A DNA stretch of 64,000 nucleotides from Polytrichum commune (GCA_950295325.1 OX485808.1:6140501-6204500); one strand, 5' to 3'. Counted from the stretch's first letter, positions 24,201 to 36,476 are shown. Notes: generated by a model from the letters alone, not told the origin. Program-made: numbers and translations.

Positions 24201-26157
24201 AAAGCATGATGCATTGTATGTGGATTTCACATCATCAAATACAGCCTTAGCCAAGGTGGTCTTCCCTATTCCACCCATACCGATGAGACCCAAGACATTC
24301 ACTTGTTTAAGCAAATTTTTCACTTGAAGACGTTTGGTTTCAAGACCTACCAATTTTTCATTTTGTGTTGATAATTCATCCGCCTAAACAAAGAACACAT
24401 ACGTTAGGATCCTCTATTAAGAGTTCAATAATCAAAATCCAATTTCAAGCAAATTAAATTAATAACAATAAAAACATGACATCTCATAGATAAGCAATAA
24501 GCACATTGTAGTAAACTTAAGTTCATACCTTCTTTGTAGCAAGGATGTTTTTGACATGCTTCAAGGCTTCCGATTTCCTTTCCATATGTTGGGTCATGGC
24601 CCAGTCTTTATCAAACCATGGTATGTCATTCGAATACGTTCCAATCATGAACTCTTTCTTCAAGGCTGTGAGCCGTTTACAAATGTTAGAAAATGTTGGC
24701 CTTTGTGAAGGATCTTCAACCCAACATTCTTCGAGCAACACGGTAAGGTCCTTACAATTGATAGGTAGGTCTGGCCTCACATGATCTTTTATCTTTTGTA
24801 AGATGTCTTTCGTGCTCTTAGTGTCCCAAAATGGTTGCTTAAGAGAAAGAATCTCTGAACATGTCATTGCAAATGACCATACATCAGCTTGGAAAGGACA
24901 TGCCGCACAAGGTGGATCTTCTTTGTTTTTGTTCCCCATCTCAGGTGCCATATACTTTCGTGTACCAATAGTATGTCTTTGTAATTCTGGTTTGCTTTGA
25001 ACCTCCATTTTGGAAGTATCATAATCCATCAATTTGACAAAACCATGGCCACAATTTCCCTCTACTCCTGCAATTCCCATGGAGCTTAGAAGCACATTGT
25101 CTGGCTTTAGATCAAGATGGGCAACATACATGTCATGAAGATAACACATGCCCTTTGCAATTTGATACATTATATCAATTGCAACAATATATGATAAGGG
25201 TTTCTTTTGCTTCTTCAAGAAACTACCCAAGCTCATCTCCATGAGCTCCATTACTAAATATAGTTCTTTTGCTTCATCAAGACTGTCCTCAAGGTTTTCA
25301 TTAGTTCCACAACCAATGAATTTGATGATGTTTGGATGACTCAAGCCTGCTAAGAGTTTGGCTTCTTTGAGAGAGTTTGGAGAACCTTTCATTACTTTTG
25401 TTGCACTTTGAAGTCCCATCCAACTTGATTTGTACACTTCACCTACTTGTCCAGAACCTATATTTCCCGAGAAGTCTGGTTTCATAAAATCCTTTGAAAT
25501 CTCCGAAGCATCCAATTCTGCACCTTTCACTTGTTGCAAGTCGTATTGCACTCTCTTCAACAAATATTTTGCTAATGTATAATTTGGCGTTCTTTGAAGG
25601 CATTCTAAAAGCCGTTTTTCCAAGTCTTCTTCATCACCTTGAATTTCGTCATAAGTGGCCACATTAAAATCAATGCATGGGATGTCATGTTGTGACTCCA
25701 CGCACCGAAGTGAATATATTTCGCATATTGCATCCCAACAACATTTCAAATCGTACACAAGTTCTCGAAAGGCCTCCCTATTGTTCATTTGGAATGCAGC
25801 TGCATGGCACCATTCTTGCTTCCCACAATCTTCCACCAATACTCGTACTCTTTGATTAATTCGACATAACTCCTCTAGCGCAAGCCCAATATTAAAGGTC
25901 TCATTTGTAGACGTGATCATCCCATTGAAATGATACACGACTCGGTCGAGTTTGTTGAGAAGATTTTCACATTGTCTCTTATTAAGCACTTGCTTTGTCT
26001 TAAGAACCTCATGAAGTTTGGTTACTTCTTTGCTTTGCCACTCCAAAATATCTCCAAGCTCATTTTGTTCTTGTCCTTTTCGCACATATGTCCAAAACTT
26101 TAAAGAGATAATACTTATGAAACCCCAAATCAAAACCCGCTGCAAGATCTTGGCCAT
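21207..26157 (-). CDS. Kinase-NB-ARC-LRR immune receptor (PNL class), three exons
   Basis: Exons are 26157-24529, 24383-23355 and 23123-21207. Both introns (145 and 231 bp) are GT...AG and phase 0, giving 1524 residues. The start MAKILQRV has a good context and lies about 35 bp below a TATA box; earlier in-frame codons are not ATG. Residues 4-24 are hydrophobic and could be a membrane segment or signal anchor, and 35-200 look like a helical bundle. Kinase 228-502 has a Gly loop 234-242, Lys254, HLDLKPDN 347-354 (non-RD), DYD 378-380 in place of DFG, and APE 404-406. NB-ARC 544-886 has GMGGIGKTT 578-586, LILDD 653-657, TTRD 684-687, GLPL 743-746 and MHD 848-850. LRR 924-1523 is 25 repeats of 24 residues. 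By family, NLRs sense pathogen effectors in the cell and bind ATP/ADP at NB-ARC. PNL genes are known from mosses. No break was seen, so it is probably functional. Confidence 0.9.
21213..23012 (-). repeat. 25 tandem 72-bp LRR units with higher-order blocks
   Basis: Each 24-residue unit follows the form CxSLxTLPEGLGNLxSLTTLxLS. Nearly identical blocks recur on top of the 72-bp period. The marker 'gacaatttaagggttgtcaa' occurs at 21505, 21793, 22081 and 22441, spaced 288, 288 and 360 bp, that is exactly 4, 4 and 5 repeats. The first six repeats (CWRMTTLPEG, CESMTTLPEG and so on) are more diverged and probably ancestral. Long frames on the opposite strand across this stretch are by-products of the repeat. 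Confidence 0.95.
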
Positions 26158-26191
26158 GATGGAACACCTATTATTTAACCCAACATGAGGA

Positions 26192-26202
26192 CCTTTATAT
26201 AG
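26192..26202 (-). promoter_or_regulatory. TATA box of the kinase-NLR gene
   Basis: On the minus strand GGCTATATAAAGGTCC lies about 35-45 bp before the chosen ATG at 26157. This position implies a very short 5' leader and supports MAKILQRV as the start. Confidence 0.6.
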
Positions 26203-26299
26203 CCGCCTGTTTTGCACACCATAACCTTGTAAGTACAAAATAAATGTTTTGATCTTCCAGAACACAAATTTTCAATGTAATTTTAAATGATATAATTCT

Positions 26300-29200
26300 T
26301 AACAAGCAAATTAATATGTATTATGCTAGTAATATGCAAGAATTCACATGGTAAAAATTGCCATTCGCAATAAAGAGTTATAGCAATGTGCCAATCGAGC
26401 GCATCTTGCTAATTAATGTTACAACTCATGGTTTTATGCCCTAAAAGAGGCCTAATCGGGTATTTTCTTGGTCAACTACCCAAAACACCCAGAAGGTTCT
26501 TGAATTTTAAGTTCCGTCCGACTACAAGGTGGAAACTAACTAAGGTTTCTACACTATATTAGACAAACCAACAAAATAAGTAGATGACAATTTTGAATGT
26601 TGGTGCCACCAACATGATCTCTTTGCCCCAACTATGAGTCCATGTATTGAACTAATGCATGGCAAACCTTCAATTCTTCCAAGAAACAAGTCACAAACAA
26701 ACTTTGCATCAAGTGGACCATACAATGAGTAAAATCGTGTGCATCTTCATGGCCCTCTCAATTCAAATAAGAAACTCTCACATGAAGATTTTGAACTTTG
26801 TCCAATACCAATTTAACAATACCATTGTTCCACCTTTTAATAATCTTTCTTCATTCATTTGTGGAGAAAACTTCAATCTTTATGCCTGCCAAAATCTAAC
26901 ATTTGACAAGTTGGAGGAAGATAAAATTTATTGGATCAATGTTGTTGTTCTTAATCCTTCAAAAAATGCCAAACAAGCATACACATATCAACCAACTATT
27001 CACTCTAAGTCGGTGGATGCTTACATAAGCTTCACCAATTAGGAGCGATATATACATAGGTAATGAACTTCCAACTCTCATAGATGGACCCTAAACATCA
27101 TCTCCCCCTCTTCCCTCAAAGCAATCAATCAAATTCAAAAGTCTATACTTCAATTAACGCATTGCAAGTGGAACACCAAAGAACCAAACACTCACAAAAT
27201 AACACCTCAAGATTCCCAAATCTTCCATACGAGCAACCTTGGACAACAAGATATGCAAAAAGAATTTAAACACTAACAATGCATGTGCATTTCAGTCATT
27301 GAAATACAACCAAACCAAATGACTAATCAACATCCCCTTCACAACATGTGACTGTGGAGTAAATAAACTTCATACTCCTCAAAAACAAACGTTTCCACTC
27401 AAGAACGACATCTACCAATTGTGCTTCTATGCTCACTTGGATAACCACACCCACATGTGCTCATCCAATGATATCATGGTAGTCCGGTAGGTAGACCATG
27501 TGTATAGACAAACACAAATAGCCATACCATGTCAATGGTTGTTTTTTGAAATAATTGAGTTTCACACATCAACATTGAGAGACGGTCGAAGGCACTATTG
27601 AATCTATGAAAAACATGTCTCTACTTCTTTGAATAATATTGGCTCATAGCATCCGCTTTTTAGAAGGTCTAAAAGCCAATCCTACATTGTAGCTTTCATA
27701 GGATAGGAGAAGATAGATATATATTCCATGCAAAGAGGTCATACACCTAGAGATATGGAACTTGCCAACTTGCCTAAAGCTAAGTATGCTCCCTAACTAT
27801 GAACGTCATAGAGAAAGGAACAAATTTATCATAATCTACATGAGGTTTCAATGAAGCCACGAGAAAATAATCAACACACAAAAATGGCAAACACAAACAC
27901 GTTTCCACATGTCTGCTGGAGATGGATAGCACTTTGACAAGAACCAAAGTCTTAAAAAACATCCTCAGAAACAAACACTCACGCCCATTTTGAAAGACAA
28001 CACAACCATGAAACTTGAAACTTACAAGATAAATATATGACCGCAAAAGCTTCACGCTATAGCCTTTTCTTGAGCCCTTCAACCAAATTGCCTCTTCGCG
28101 TATACACCTAATCCATTATTCATCATGTGCATCCTCCCATTTGTGTTGCCTATATAGGAATATGAATTACAAATCCACTTTACACTGATATGGGCTAACT
28201 TGGAGAGGGGAAATGTTGGACTGTACAAACATATAACTTACAAATCAAGAGATTCCTTCCTTCTCCTAAGATCCACAAGAACAACGCTTCAGATTACCAA
28301 CTTAGATGAGATCTATTGATGCGTAGCCCACCTTAATCTTCTCCAACTACGTTGCAACATGTTTCAAACAAACTTGGTAATTATTGATGAGGAAAGGACG
28401 GGTTTTACCAACACAAAGAGCAATTATCACCGAGGAAAGGTTACATATTTAAAAAGATGGTGCAAGTGGTGTTCAAGTAGGTGATGATGAACAAGTAACT
28501 ATCAAAAATTTGTTTGAAATATAATAAAATAACATTAAATTGATTTTTTTTTAATAAAGTTTTGTGATGATGCCCTCGAAACTACAATGAACTCAAGGAG
28601 TTTGAAAATAAAATCTAACTTCCAAGTAATTAAGGTCATGAAATTTATGTCCAAAACTAGATTTAACCATTTGCTTTTGAGCATCACTTTTAATACTAAG
28701 TGTTGAAGATCTCAAGTTTGTATTTTACATTTGTGTATTCAACACAAATGTAGAGGTCATCGTGAAAAGAACTCCAATTTAAACAACAATTTGCTATTAT
28801 TTTGAGGCCCTTGACCCGGAAAAAGAAGTGGGTATTAGTATCCCATAGCATTTCTTGGTCCACTTTACCATGCTTGCACCTTGCTACTAAACCGGTTGTT
28901 GATGTGATCCATAATCTCTCTTGTCATTTTAATTTAGGTGAGAATGAAGCAATCTTAGATCTTTATTTCATCAAGAATATCTACTCCACGTTGAATCAAC
29001 CAAGTTGCATACTAACCCCCCAACACCTCTAGATCACAACTTATAAGGGGATCCTTGCATGCTCAAATACAAAAGCCAAATGTAGGAGCCAATATTTTTC
29101 ACATATAATGCCCAATTTGGGTGGGTTATTTTTTCCTTAGGACAAGGTGATAGTTGTGCACAACTTGACTGCATGGATTTGGAAAGACCTTAGTGCACAA

Positions 29201-29919
29201 GTTGTTTGTTTTATGAAAGAAGGGAAATCTCCCAAAATGACCTCATGTGACCCCTCTTAACTTTGAGGGTGACATACTTCATCTAAGTTTGCTCAAAAAA
29301 ACCCAATTTTTTTGGGAGTAGGTCATTTGCCATTCACATAACATATAATGGCAAAGTTGCTAACTTTCTAAAATTCATGGCATGACTGTAATGGTCACAA
29401 GGCAAGAACAAATCAGAGTTTTCTCTAGCCGCCCCCCGGATGAAGGCCATGTTCAATATGTCAAGTTGACCTAGCAAATGTGGTCCGATCGACTTCAAAT
29501 TTTCAGATTGCATATATGGATCTGAAGAAAACAAAGCCTATATTGCTACATAACAAAAAAATTCAGCACCAGTGCTTGAGGTGCCCGAAAATGGAATGTG
29601 AAGCCTTGAGCATTTGGTGGCTAAGAGGCTTCCCAAATACTCACCCTCAACTTTGGATGATGATGCTTTGCGGGCAAATCAAATCTCAGTAAATTATGCA
29701 TGCAGGCTCACTCAAGTTCTAGCAACTAGTACGCAATTTGTTAAACCCCGTGTTTCACCATGCCCATAAACGGACATGCACCAACAAACATGATCAATTA
29801 ATTTGAAGTAATATGATCTCGATGAGTGTGCAGGTGAAAGGGGGGATGACTTTTGTCACAATTATCAAAAGATAATCAATAAACTTTCGAAGTACAAAGT
29901 TTAAATATGGGGTTATTCT
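26300..29919. other. No gene recognised, AT-rich intergenic DNA
   Basis: The longest ATG frame, 26659-27042 plus (127 codons, MANLQFFQETSHK...), has no recognisable domain. A 76-codon frame at 28802-29032 plus (KKWVLVSHSISWSTLPCLHL) looks protein-like, but nothing extends it. Either could be a decayed gene piece. No repeat structure stands out. Confidence 0.5.
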
Positions 29920-29970
29920 ACAAAATATTGTCAGTCCCACAGAACAGTGTTATGAATCTGAATAATGTTA
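29920..29970. repeat. MITE family A, partial copy
   Basis: The sequence 'gtcagtcccacagaacagtg' followed by 'ttatgaatctgaataatgtt' matches the right arm of the MITE at 18413-18551 with a few differences. The left arm is missing. Confidence 0.7.
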
Positions 29971-31130
29971 TGACCGTAGTATCAATAGAGTTAGTATTAT
30001 CATAATGTACATGATCGATGTATGCATATATAGGGCCCTGTAGCTCATTGCCTTTATCTTGATATCTAGGATTTCAGTAGATGTCCCACTTTCACTAACG
30101 GGACCATCTACCTTAAGGCTAGATATTGACAGAGGGTTAAGAAGTCAAAGGGCTAAGAATGGGGAGATCTGACTGCTAGTTACAGATGGGCCATTGGTGT
30201 TTGAAAAATAGCCAATTCATGGTCGATACTTCATGCAAATTGCCAATCATTTTAGGTCAATCTATAATTAAATAAAAAATATATTGATAAAGGAAAACCA
30301 AAATATATTAGCATGTAACTGCTTGGACTTAAACCAATGAATGGGGAGAACCGGTTGCTACTTCTGAGTTTAATGATTGAGTTTGAGAAATAACATATTA
30401 AAGTTCAAAACTTCACATTATTTATCGATCATTTAAAGAAATCTATAGAATATACCTCAAATCGGTAAAGGAAAACCAAAAGATTACAACTTATAACCAA
30501 TTGAATTTGGAAATACTGGGATTTTGACCGATCATGCCTAAAAGTCTCCCTGGATATTAACCTGGAAACACTTAAATCTCAACTCGTTTAATGACGAAAA
30601 CATATGTCGGTGTATTCGTTAGTAACATATCATCAATGTATGTAGTTATATGGTGTTTAGGGTGCTCTCATAATTGGAAATAGGCGGTGGTGAACTTGAT
30701 GAGGCTCCTAAAACTTCTGTATTTGGCCGTACGTTGAGACCTTATGTTTTTTAAGGGTTAGGCTTAAGTGGAAGATCAGTACCATGCCAGTGGCTTTATG
30801 TAAATGTGACTCTTGATGTAAATGTGACCTCCTCTCTTCATTCGATATGTTTGAAATCGAATGATGGAAAGACTATTCAAGGAATTGTGATATACTATGA
30901 GCTAGCATGACATGACAAATTTGAAATAACCTCTTCAATTCCTTTCGGTTTCTCAAATGTTTGAACTTTGATGTTCCAAGGAGCTCACAAAGACAAATCA
31001 CATAATTTTGTTCAAAGCGATCAATAAGATGCACCATTGAAGATACATAACAAACCTACTTTCTGAGTTTCTGTAGAGTAATGTTGATGACAAATCCTAT
31101 TATTTAGCTATCAAAGTTGTTAATCATACC
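29971..31130. other. No gene; weak tandem duplication
   Basis: Two diverged units, about 30190-30350 and 30350-30520, each hold 'atcattta' or 'atcatttt' followed by a 'aatctata' stretch and 'ggtaaaggaaaaccaaaa' or a close variant. Nothing else was recognised. Confidence 0.4.
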
Positions 31131-31500
31131 ACCAACACACTCAATCCTTAACTTCGTCAACCAACCAATGACCCTTGAGTTGTCCCAAGAGCAACCCTTT
31201 CTTCCTCTTAAGGTATGTGGGTGTTAATTGGTTCGTTTTCATGTTTTCCAACTTCGAACCAAATAACAACTAACAAATTTTCGATGATCATAAGCAAATA
31301 ACACATTTTAGAATTGAATGCTTGTCAATTCCTTAAATGAAACATAGGTCCTCCCGACTGTATTCCCTATTCATTGTGCAGTAATCACTACAATCTGAAA
31401 ACATATTCCGATCTCTTTCAAACAACATGTAAATTATATCTATCTGAAAGTCGTCACCAAATTTGCAAGAAGAGGTTACGTTCACCAAGTGAACACGTCC
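31130..31500 (+). mobile_element. Possible Ty1/copia integrase relic
   Basis: One plus-strand frame reads LPLKVCGC, then after decay VRFHVFQLRTK, resembling the LPLRVFGC...FVHVP..LR.K stretch at the end of copia integrases. It is very old and heavily broken; the similarity rests on a short stretch, so this is tentative. Confidence 0.3.
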
Positions 31501-32614
31501 GGGTTCTACAAATTTATTATTAAAAATAACAAAAACAAAAAAAACAACAACAACTTATCCATGCCGACAAATGGTTAACAGTGCACTCCACGACCAACAA
31601 ATACACATCAAATAGCAAGAGGATAGTCTTGAGAGGATCTTCTCAGAATTTGAAACTAAACGGTAAATACGAAGCAAAATCTCTCTGCTGACAACATAGA
31701 CACCATGAATGCCGACTAAGTAGGTTAATGCTCTCACAGTTCAAGAGCAAAAAAGACTATTTTTGGCTGGCATGTCACTGTTATACAACCTAAAGCCTGA
31801 CTTTTGTCATGAACACAATGTCTGCAGCATCTTCTCATTCAACAGAATAAGTAGAATAAAGAGACTGATCCAAAGTAAGGGGGATGCTGAAAACTCAGCA
31901 TTGCAGTATTAAATTCTTAGTAAGCATGATTAAAGCCATATCCACAAATCTGCAGATGTTGCTTTCTATACATCCAGCTGCTGATCTACACAAAAACTAA
32001 ATTGCATATGCAGAGCGTGCATTTCCACATTTGCACTTGCATTTCCAATATCATCAGTAACAATCTGCAAAGAACAGTCTGCCATGGCCCAAAATACTTT
32101 TCTGTAGTGGAGTACGGGAGGTAGGTCTGGGAGGGGGAAATCTAATGACAAACACCATCACAGACATTTCCTCAGGACAAGTAAAAGGATCAAGGACAAT
32201 CCACGAAATACACACTTCCAAACTACAAGGCTCCACAAAACATTGTCAAATTCTTCAGAATTTTTTTTTTATCACAATGATTGTCTAAGTGATCACTTTG
32301 TCATACTGACCACACACATTGGACCTTCACCAATGTAATTGAAGTAGAGGAAAGCACAATCTCTCAAATCCATGTTCAGTGCAATTTTTATACATACTGT
32401 TACATGATAAATTTAACAAAATGCCATTTCAAGCAGGAGGCATTGACTCTCCACATTCTCTGTGCAGTGTAACTGGCCCAGTAGCAATAAAACCCAGATT
32501 ATCTGGACTACCCCATGTTCTTCTGTCAATTGATTCTCAGAGATTTTAGACTAGATCTTTAACATTAACAAAATCATGTAAAGGCCGAAACAACTAGCAG
32601 CATAGTTCAGTAAC
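31501..32614. other. No gene recognised
   Basis: Moderately AT-rich DNA with no coding frame that shows a domain and no repeat shared with the rest of the window that could be seen. It may belong to the same unit as the tandem duplication and GC-rich island that follow. Confidence 0.4.
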
Positions 32615-33520
32615 AAAAGTCAGAAATCCAGAACCGCAGAAACCATTCTAGACGAAGTTCAAGCTTTTGACTTATGATAATTCTATGTAAAAAACCTAAC
32701 TCCCCAAAATGTGGAACCTTTGGTACCATAAAAAGAGGTAGATAACTAATATCAAACCCAAGAAGGTTAGAAAGGGACTTCTAACACACTAAACACTGCT
32801 TCAGCTTTCGCAGATAGCGTAGAGCGATGCCCGCTTGAAAAAAATAGCGAAACCGGATAACCCAAAACATTCCAAGCAAATAGATACCATCTTCATGACA
32901 TGATACCAGCTCACTGGTGAGAACTCAAGTATCTCAGAGTGAATAGTTTCCGAGCCTAGCTTTGAGACGATGGGCAGGGGTCACAGACAAAGCAATCAAC
33001 AGTTTTTTAAGAAGTTCAAAACGAGATTCAGTCGAACTTGCACTATTCCATTTTAGTTCTTTGCTGATGAACAAGGACACAGGACTTTAGACGCAGAAAC
33101 CATTTTAAGACCGAAGTTCAACCTTTCGTCTGATAATAATTTCATGTAAAAACTAATTCCCCAAATGTGAAACCTTGGTAACACAAAAAGTGGTACATAC
33201 TTAACATCAAACCAACGAAGGTCAAAAAGGGACTCTTGGAACACTAAATACTAATCTCTGCTACAGCTCTTGCAGATGGCGTACAGAGATGGCCATTCGG
33301 AGAAAATAGAAAAACTTGATAAATCAAAAAAACCTCCAAGCTAATGGATACCGTCTTCATGACATGATGCTCAGAAGTCGGGTATCGCAACGACAATAGT
33401 TTCCAGCCTCGCTTTAAGGCCGCGGGCAGGGGTCACAGACAGCAGAACGTTCACCATTTTTTTTGAAGTTGGAAGAATGAAATTCTGTCGAACTTACGCC
33501 ATTCCATATTGCAGACACAT
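32615..33520. repeat. Diverged tandem duplication, about 455 bp x 2
   Basis: Unit 1 (about 32615-33065) and unit 2 (about 33070-33520) match along their length. Shared blocks are 'cgcagaaaccatt' (32635 and 33091), 'caaatgtgaaacctt' or 'aaaatgtggaaccttt', 'cttcatgacatgat' (32890 and 33355), 'gggcaggggtcacagaca' (32972 and 33424) and 'attc.gtcgaactt'. The last two blocks are nearly unchanged while the spacers differ. No protein frame is conserved between the units. Confidence 0.85.
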
Positions 33521-33739
33521 GATTCTATTCTTCCGGTGAAAATAAAACCAGAAGGTGAAGAGACAAGAAACTCGACAAGCTGCAGCTTGTATCATAAGAT
33601 ATACATGCAGACCGGGGGGGAGAAAGTGACTAAGCTACTGCCCGTATCGAAAACTTACCGGAGAAGTGGTCGATAAGCCAGGTACTCGCCAGAACATTTT
33701 TTTCAGAAAGCCTTCTATCTCTGTTGATTCTTGCTACCC

Positions 33740-34870
33740 ACACCAAAGGCTCTTGTGACCAGAGGAGCTCTCTCTCTCTCTCTCCACAACAGATCTGTCC
33801 GTGCTCCTCAAATGACCGCGCAAGCTTCTTTGCCAGCCACGAAGAACCCTACCAGAAGGAATCTTCCGGCTCCTCCACCTCCTGAGAACTTCCACAAACC
33901 AAACCTGTCTCTAGATCCTCGTGCTGCCCTGCTCGAAAAAAACCCGCTCCTCCACCGAGCTGTTTGCCCTGTGATCTTGGTCATACCATCTCAATGCCAA
34001 CCAATGTTCCTCCCGCACTCTGTACCGACACTCCTCCGCAGACCTGGATGCCTCCACACCTTCATTCCCTTCCTTTCCTTCCTGCCCGCTTTGCAAACCC
34101 TCCCCTGACCGTCAACCTGTTCTGCTTGTCACCACTGAAACCAAATCTCCCAACTCCACAACACCACAAAACCTTCCGCCGCAGCTCCAGCTCTCTCTCT
34201 CTCTCTCTATCTCTCTCTGTCTCTGTCTCTCGCACTCTTTGTCTCGCGCTCTTTGTCTCGCGCACCGACTCCCACCTTCGAACCCTAGTACTCTTGCCAC
34301 ACGCTCCACAGAGCACGATTTTGCAGACGGCAAAGACCAGTCGGTCGGTGAAGCTCAAGCCGTTGCGGGGACGCAATTCGGAGAAGCTATGGGGCTCGTC
34401 GGTGGATGCTGGGATGGGAGGAAAAGATGCAGCCACCGAGAGGGGAGCAGGAGCGGAGCAGGCAAGCGAAGAGAACTTCAACGTTAGACGGCAAAAGCGA
34501 GCCCGGCTTCCGCATGCCGATTCTAGCCTCGTATAGTGGGCCCCATGCTTCGTGGGCCCCACCTCTCCACGTAGGCCCAGCCGGGGGGAAGTCGGGACAT
34601 CGTCAAACCCGCTCTCCCCGCACGGCCGAGATGACGAAAGTGGTATGGGGACCTGGATTTTGGAGTTTAGCGCCAGGTGGAGTCCCGAGCCTTGGACGTT
34701 AGCCCCCAGGTGGAGGGTGGCAGGTTGCGGACGTGGGTTAAAGTACAGGCGGGCGCCAAATGACCTGGCGACCTGGCTTTGGGGACATGGATTTTGACCG
34801 GATCGGCCTTCGTTAATTTTGGCAAGCTGGGGGGAAAGAGGAGGGAAAGAGAACTGGAGCCTCATTGGAG
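33740..34870. promoter_or_regulatory. GC-rich, CT-repeat island resembling a plant promoter and leader
   Basis: GC and CpG content rises sharply against the AT-rich surroundings. There are CT microsatellites at 33768-33786 and 34190-34225, then repeated 'tttgtctcgcgc', and paired TGGGCC-type sites ('gtgggccccatgcttcgtgg', 34537-34560) of the kind called site II in plant promoters. Long open frames on both strands (for example 34062-34865 minus) are low-complexity and carry no recognised domain. A transcribed gene may start here, but its product was not recognised and it may be non-coding. Confidence 0.35.
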
Positions 34871-36250
34871 GACCCTATGGTAGGGGAGCTCAACGAGGAC
34901 CATGACCAAGTTTGGGCCCTCTTGTTTATGATTATTCCTCGACGGTTTTTGTTTTGAGTCAAGCCTTCCCACGCTCGTTATAGAGGATGGGTCCCGCATG
35001 CTAGAGGAGGCTCCTTCTATTTCCAACTTTCGGTTCACTAACTAACATAAAAGATGTTATTTAGTTGGGATAAAGGAGGGCGGGGGAGCGCATATGCCGA
35101 ACGTCGCAACACTATTTAAACTTCATTCTTAAAGCATGATCACACGTTGTATTGTACACCAAACACTAACACAAAGGGTGCTAAATCAGGTAACGTCATT
35201 TAAGACGGGAGTCATCTCATTATATGTATTACACGTTCACTAGATATGAGTTTCATAAGTTGCGGGTCGCATCATCAAAACTAGTATCTTACAATACACA
35301 AGGCTTTACAATGAAGGAGTTGAAGCTAAGATTCTATTTGGTCAAACAGTACGAGGTATTGATAGTTGATTCTCTCATAAAGGAGTTGAAAGTTGGGCCA
35401 TAATGTACCGAAGCTATTCAGCATGGGAGGCCCAACTTTTAATGTTGGCAACAAATTGAGTTCAAATCTAACTTCAATATGAAGAAAAAGAAAAAAAAAA
35501 AAAAAAAAAAAAACATTGGAAACACGGTTGCTATTCCATGCCCCATCAATGATGTAATAGTGGTTGAGCCTAACTTGTGGGTCCAACGTGTGGACTAAAC
35601 CTGACACTATTTTGTTGCAGAGTATCATATGGAGAACCAGTGAACATGCTCTTATGCCCTTGGCCCATAATCCTTTGCAAGCTTATGAGCCCTTACATAG
35701 TGGAGCTTTGGCTCAAGATTGTCCCTTGATTCCTTCTTTTTTTGAATTGGTTATTGAGTTTAAGCCCTAGCAAGTTTCGATGTGGAGGATCTTCAAAGTC
35801 CATATCTACAAGTTCAAGTTTGGGCTTCAACTTTGAGAAGAAAAAATGAAATGCATGATGATACAGAGCTCCATTGTTTTAAGCACACGGAAGGGTTCGA
35901 ATCATTTCGCTTTGGCCCATCAAAGATATAAACTCGAGCTCAAAAGTTTGTGTGGTTGGACCTTTGTACCATAGAACGTACCTTTATTGAATAAGCCAGC
36001 TGGCTTGCCAAAATCAAATTTTTGTTCCATGCTGTGTCGTTTTTCACATGTTTCAACCAACCAGTGCGCGACACGTGGCACCTTCATTTGATAGAATATA
36101 ATATGTGTGCTAAAATTGGTAAGTCTTACATTTGTACGACTCATACTACTTGCAGATCTGTTCTACTTGCATTTTCATTTGACATGCTTCTTACAAGTTC
36201 AATCGTTAATTAGTGTGGAATATCACACTATTTCCGAAGGCCCAATTTCA
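34871..36250. other. No gene; A-tract that may mark a retroposed copy
   Basis: A 23-base A run at 35491-35513 follows 'gagttcaaatctaac', a loose match to a tRNA-type B box, so a SINE-like insertion is possible but unproven. The frame at 35564-35770 has no recognised similarity. Confidence 0.35.
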
Positions 36251-36476
36251 TACACACAAAGCATATTATTAGTGTCACTTACTTTTTGGAGTTACACAGT
36301 GCTATATATATTTTACTATTGATGCAACTTTTTATCAAGTAAAGCTATCAATGTTCTATAATGTCCAAACACCCAATTTGACATTTGTTGGCCAAAATAT
36401 AAGATATACAATAAATAGATATAACATTGTGTAGTTCCAAATAGTAAGTGACACTAATTATATGCTATTTAGTGTA
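36251..36476. repeat. MITE family B, copy 1
   Basis: Inverted ends of about 60 bp: AGCATATTATTAGTGTCACTTA on the left pairs with AGCATATAATTAGTGTCACTTA from the right. The outer bases are TA-CAC...GTG-TA, suggesting a TA target duplication as in Tc1/mariner-derived Stowaway-like MITEs. No coding capacity. Confidence 0.75.

Noticed and set aside
24353-24383. Separate NB-ARC gene starting near 24353
   Set aside because: The codon there is TTG, and the frame extends upstream to a clear splice acceptor in phase with exon 1.
26158-26265. Longer N-terminus for the kinase-NLR starting at 26265
   Set aside because: That first codon is GTG, and the TATA box at 26192-26202 lies inside the extension; the ATG at 26157 fits better.
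34062-34865. 267-codon minus-strand frame in the GC-rich island
   Set aside because: Low complexity with an RERERE-like stretch from the CT microsatellite, no domain, and similar-length frames on the other strand; GC-rich DNA has few stops.
35880-35905. tRNA-like T arm ('gggttcgaatcatt')
   Set aside because: No matching acceptor stem, D arm or anticodon arm upstream; other 'ggttcaaatc' hits, such as 37918, fail the same way.
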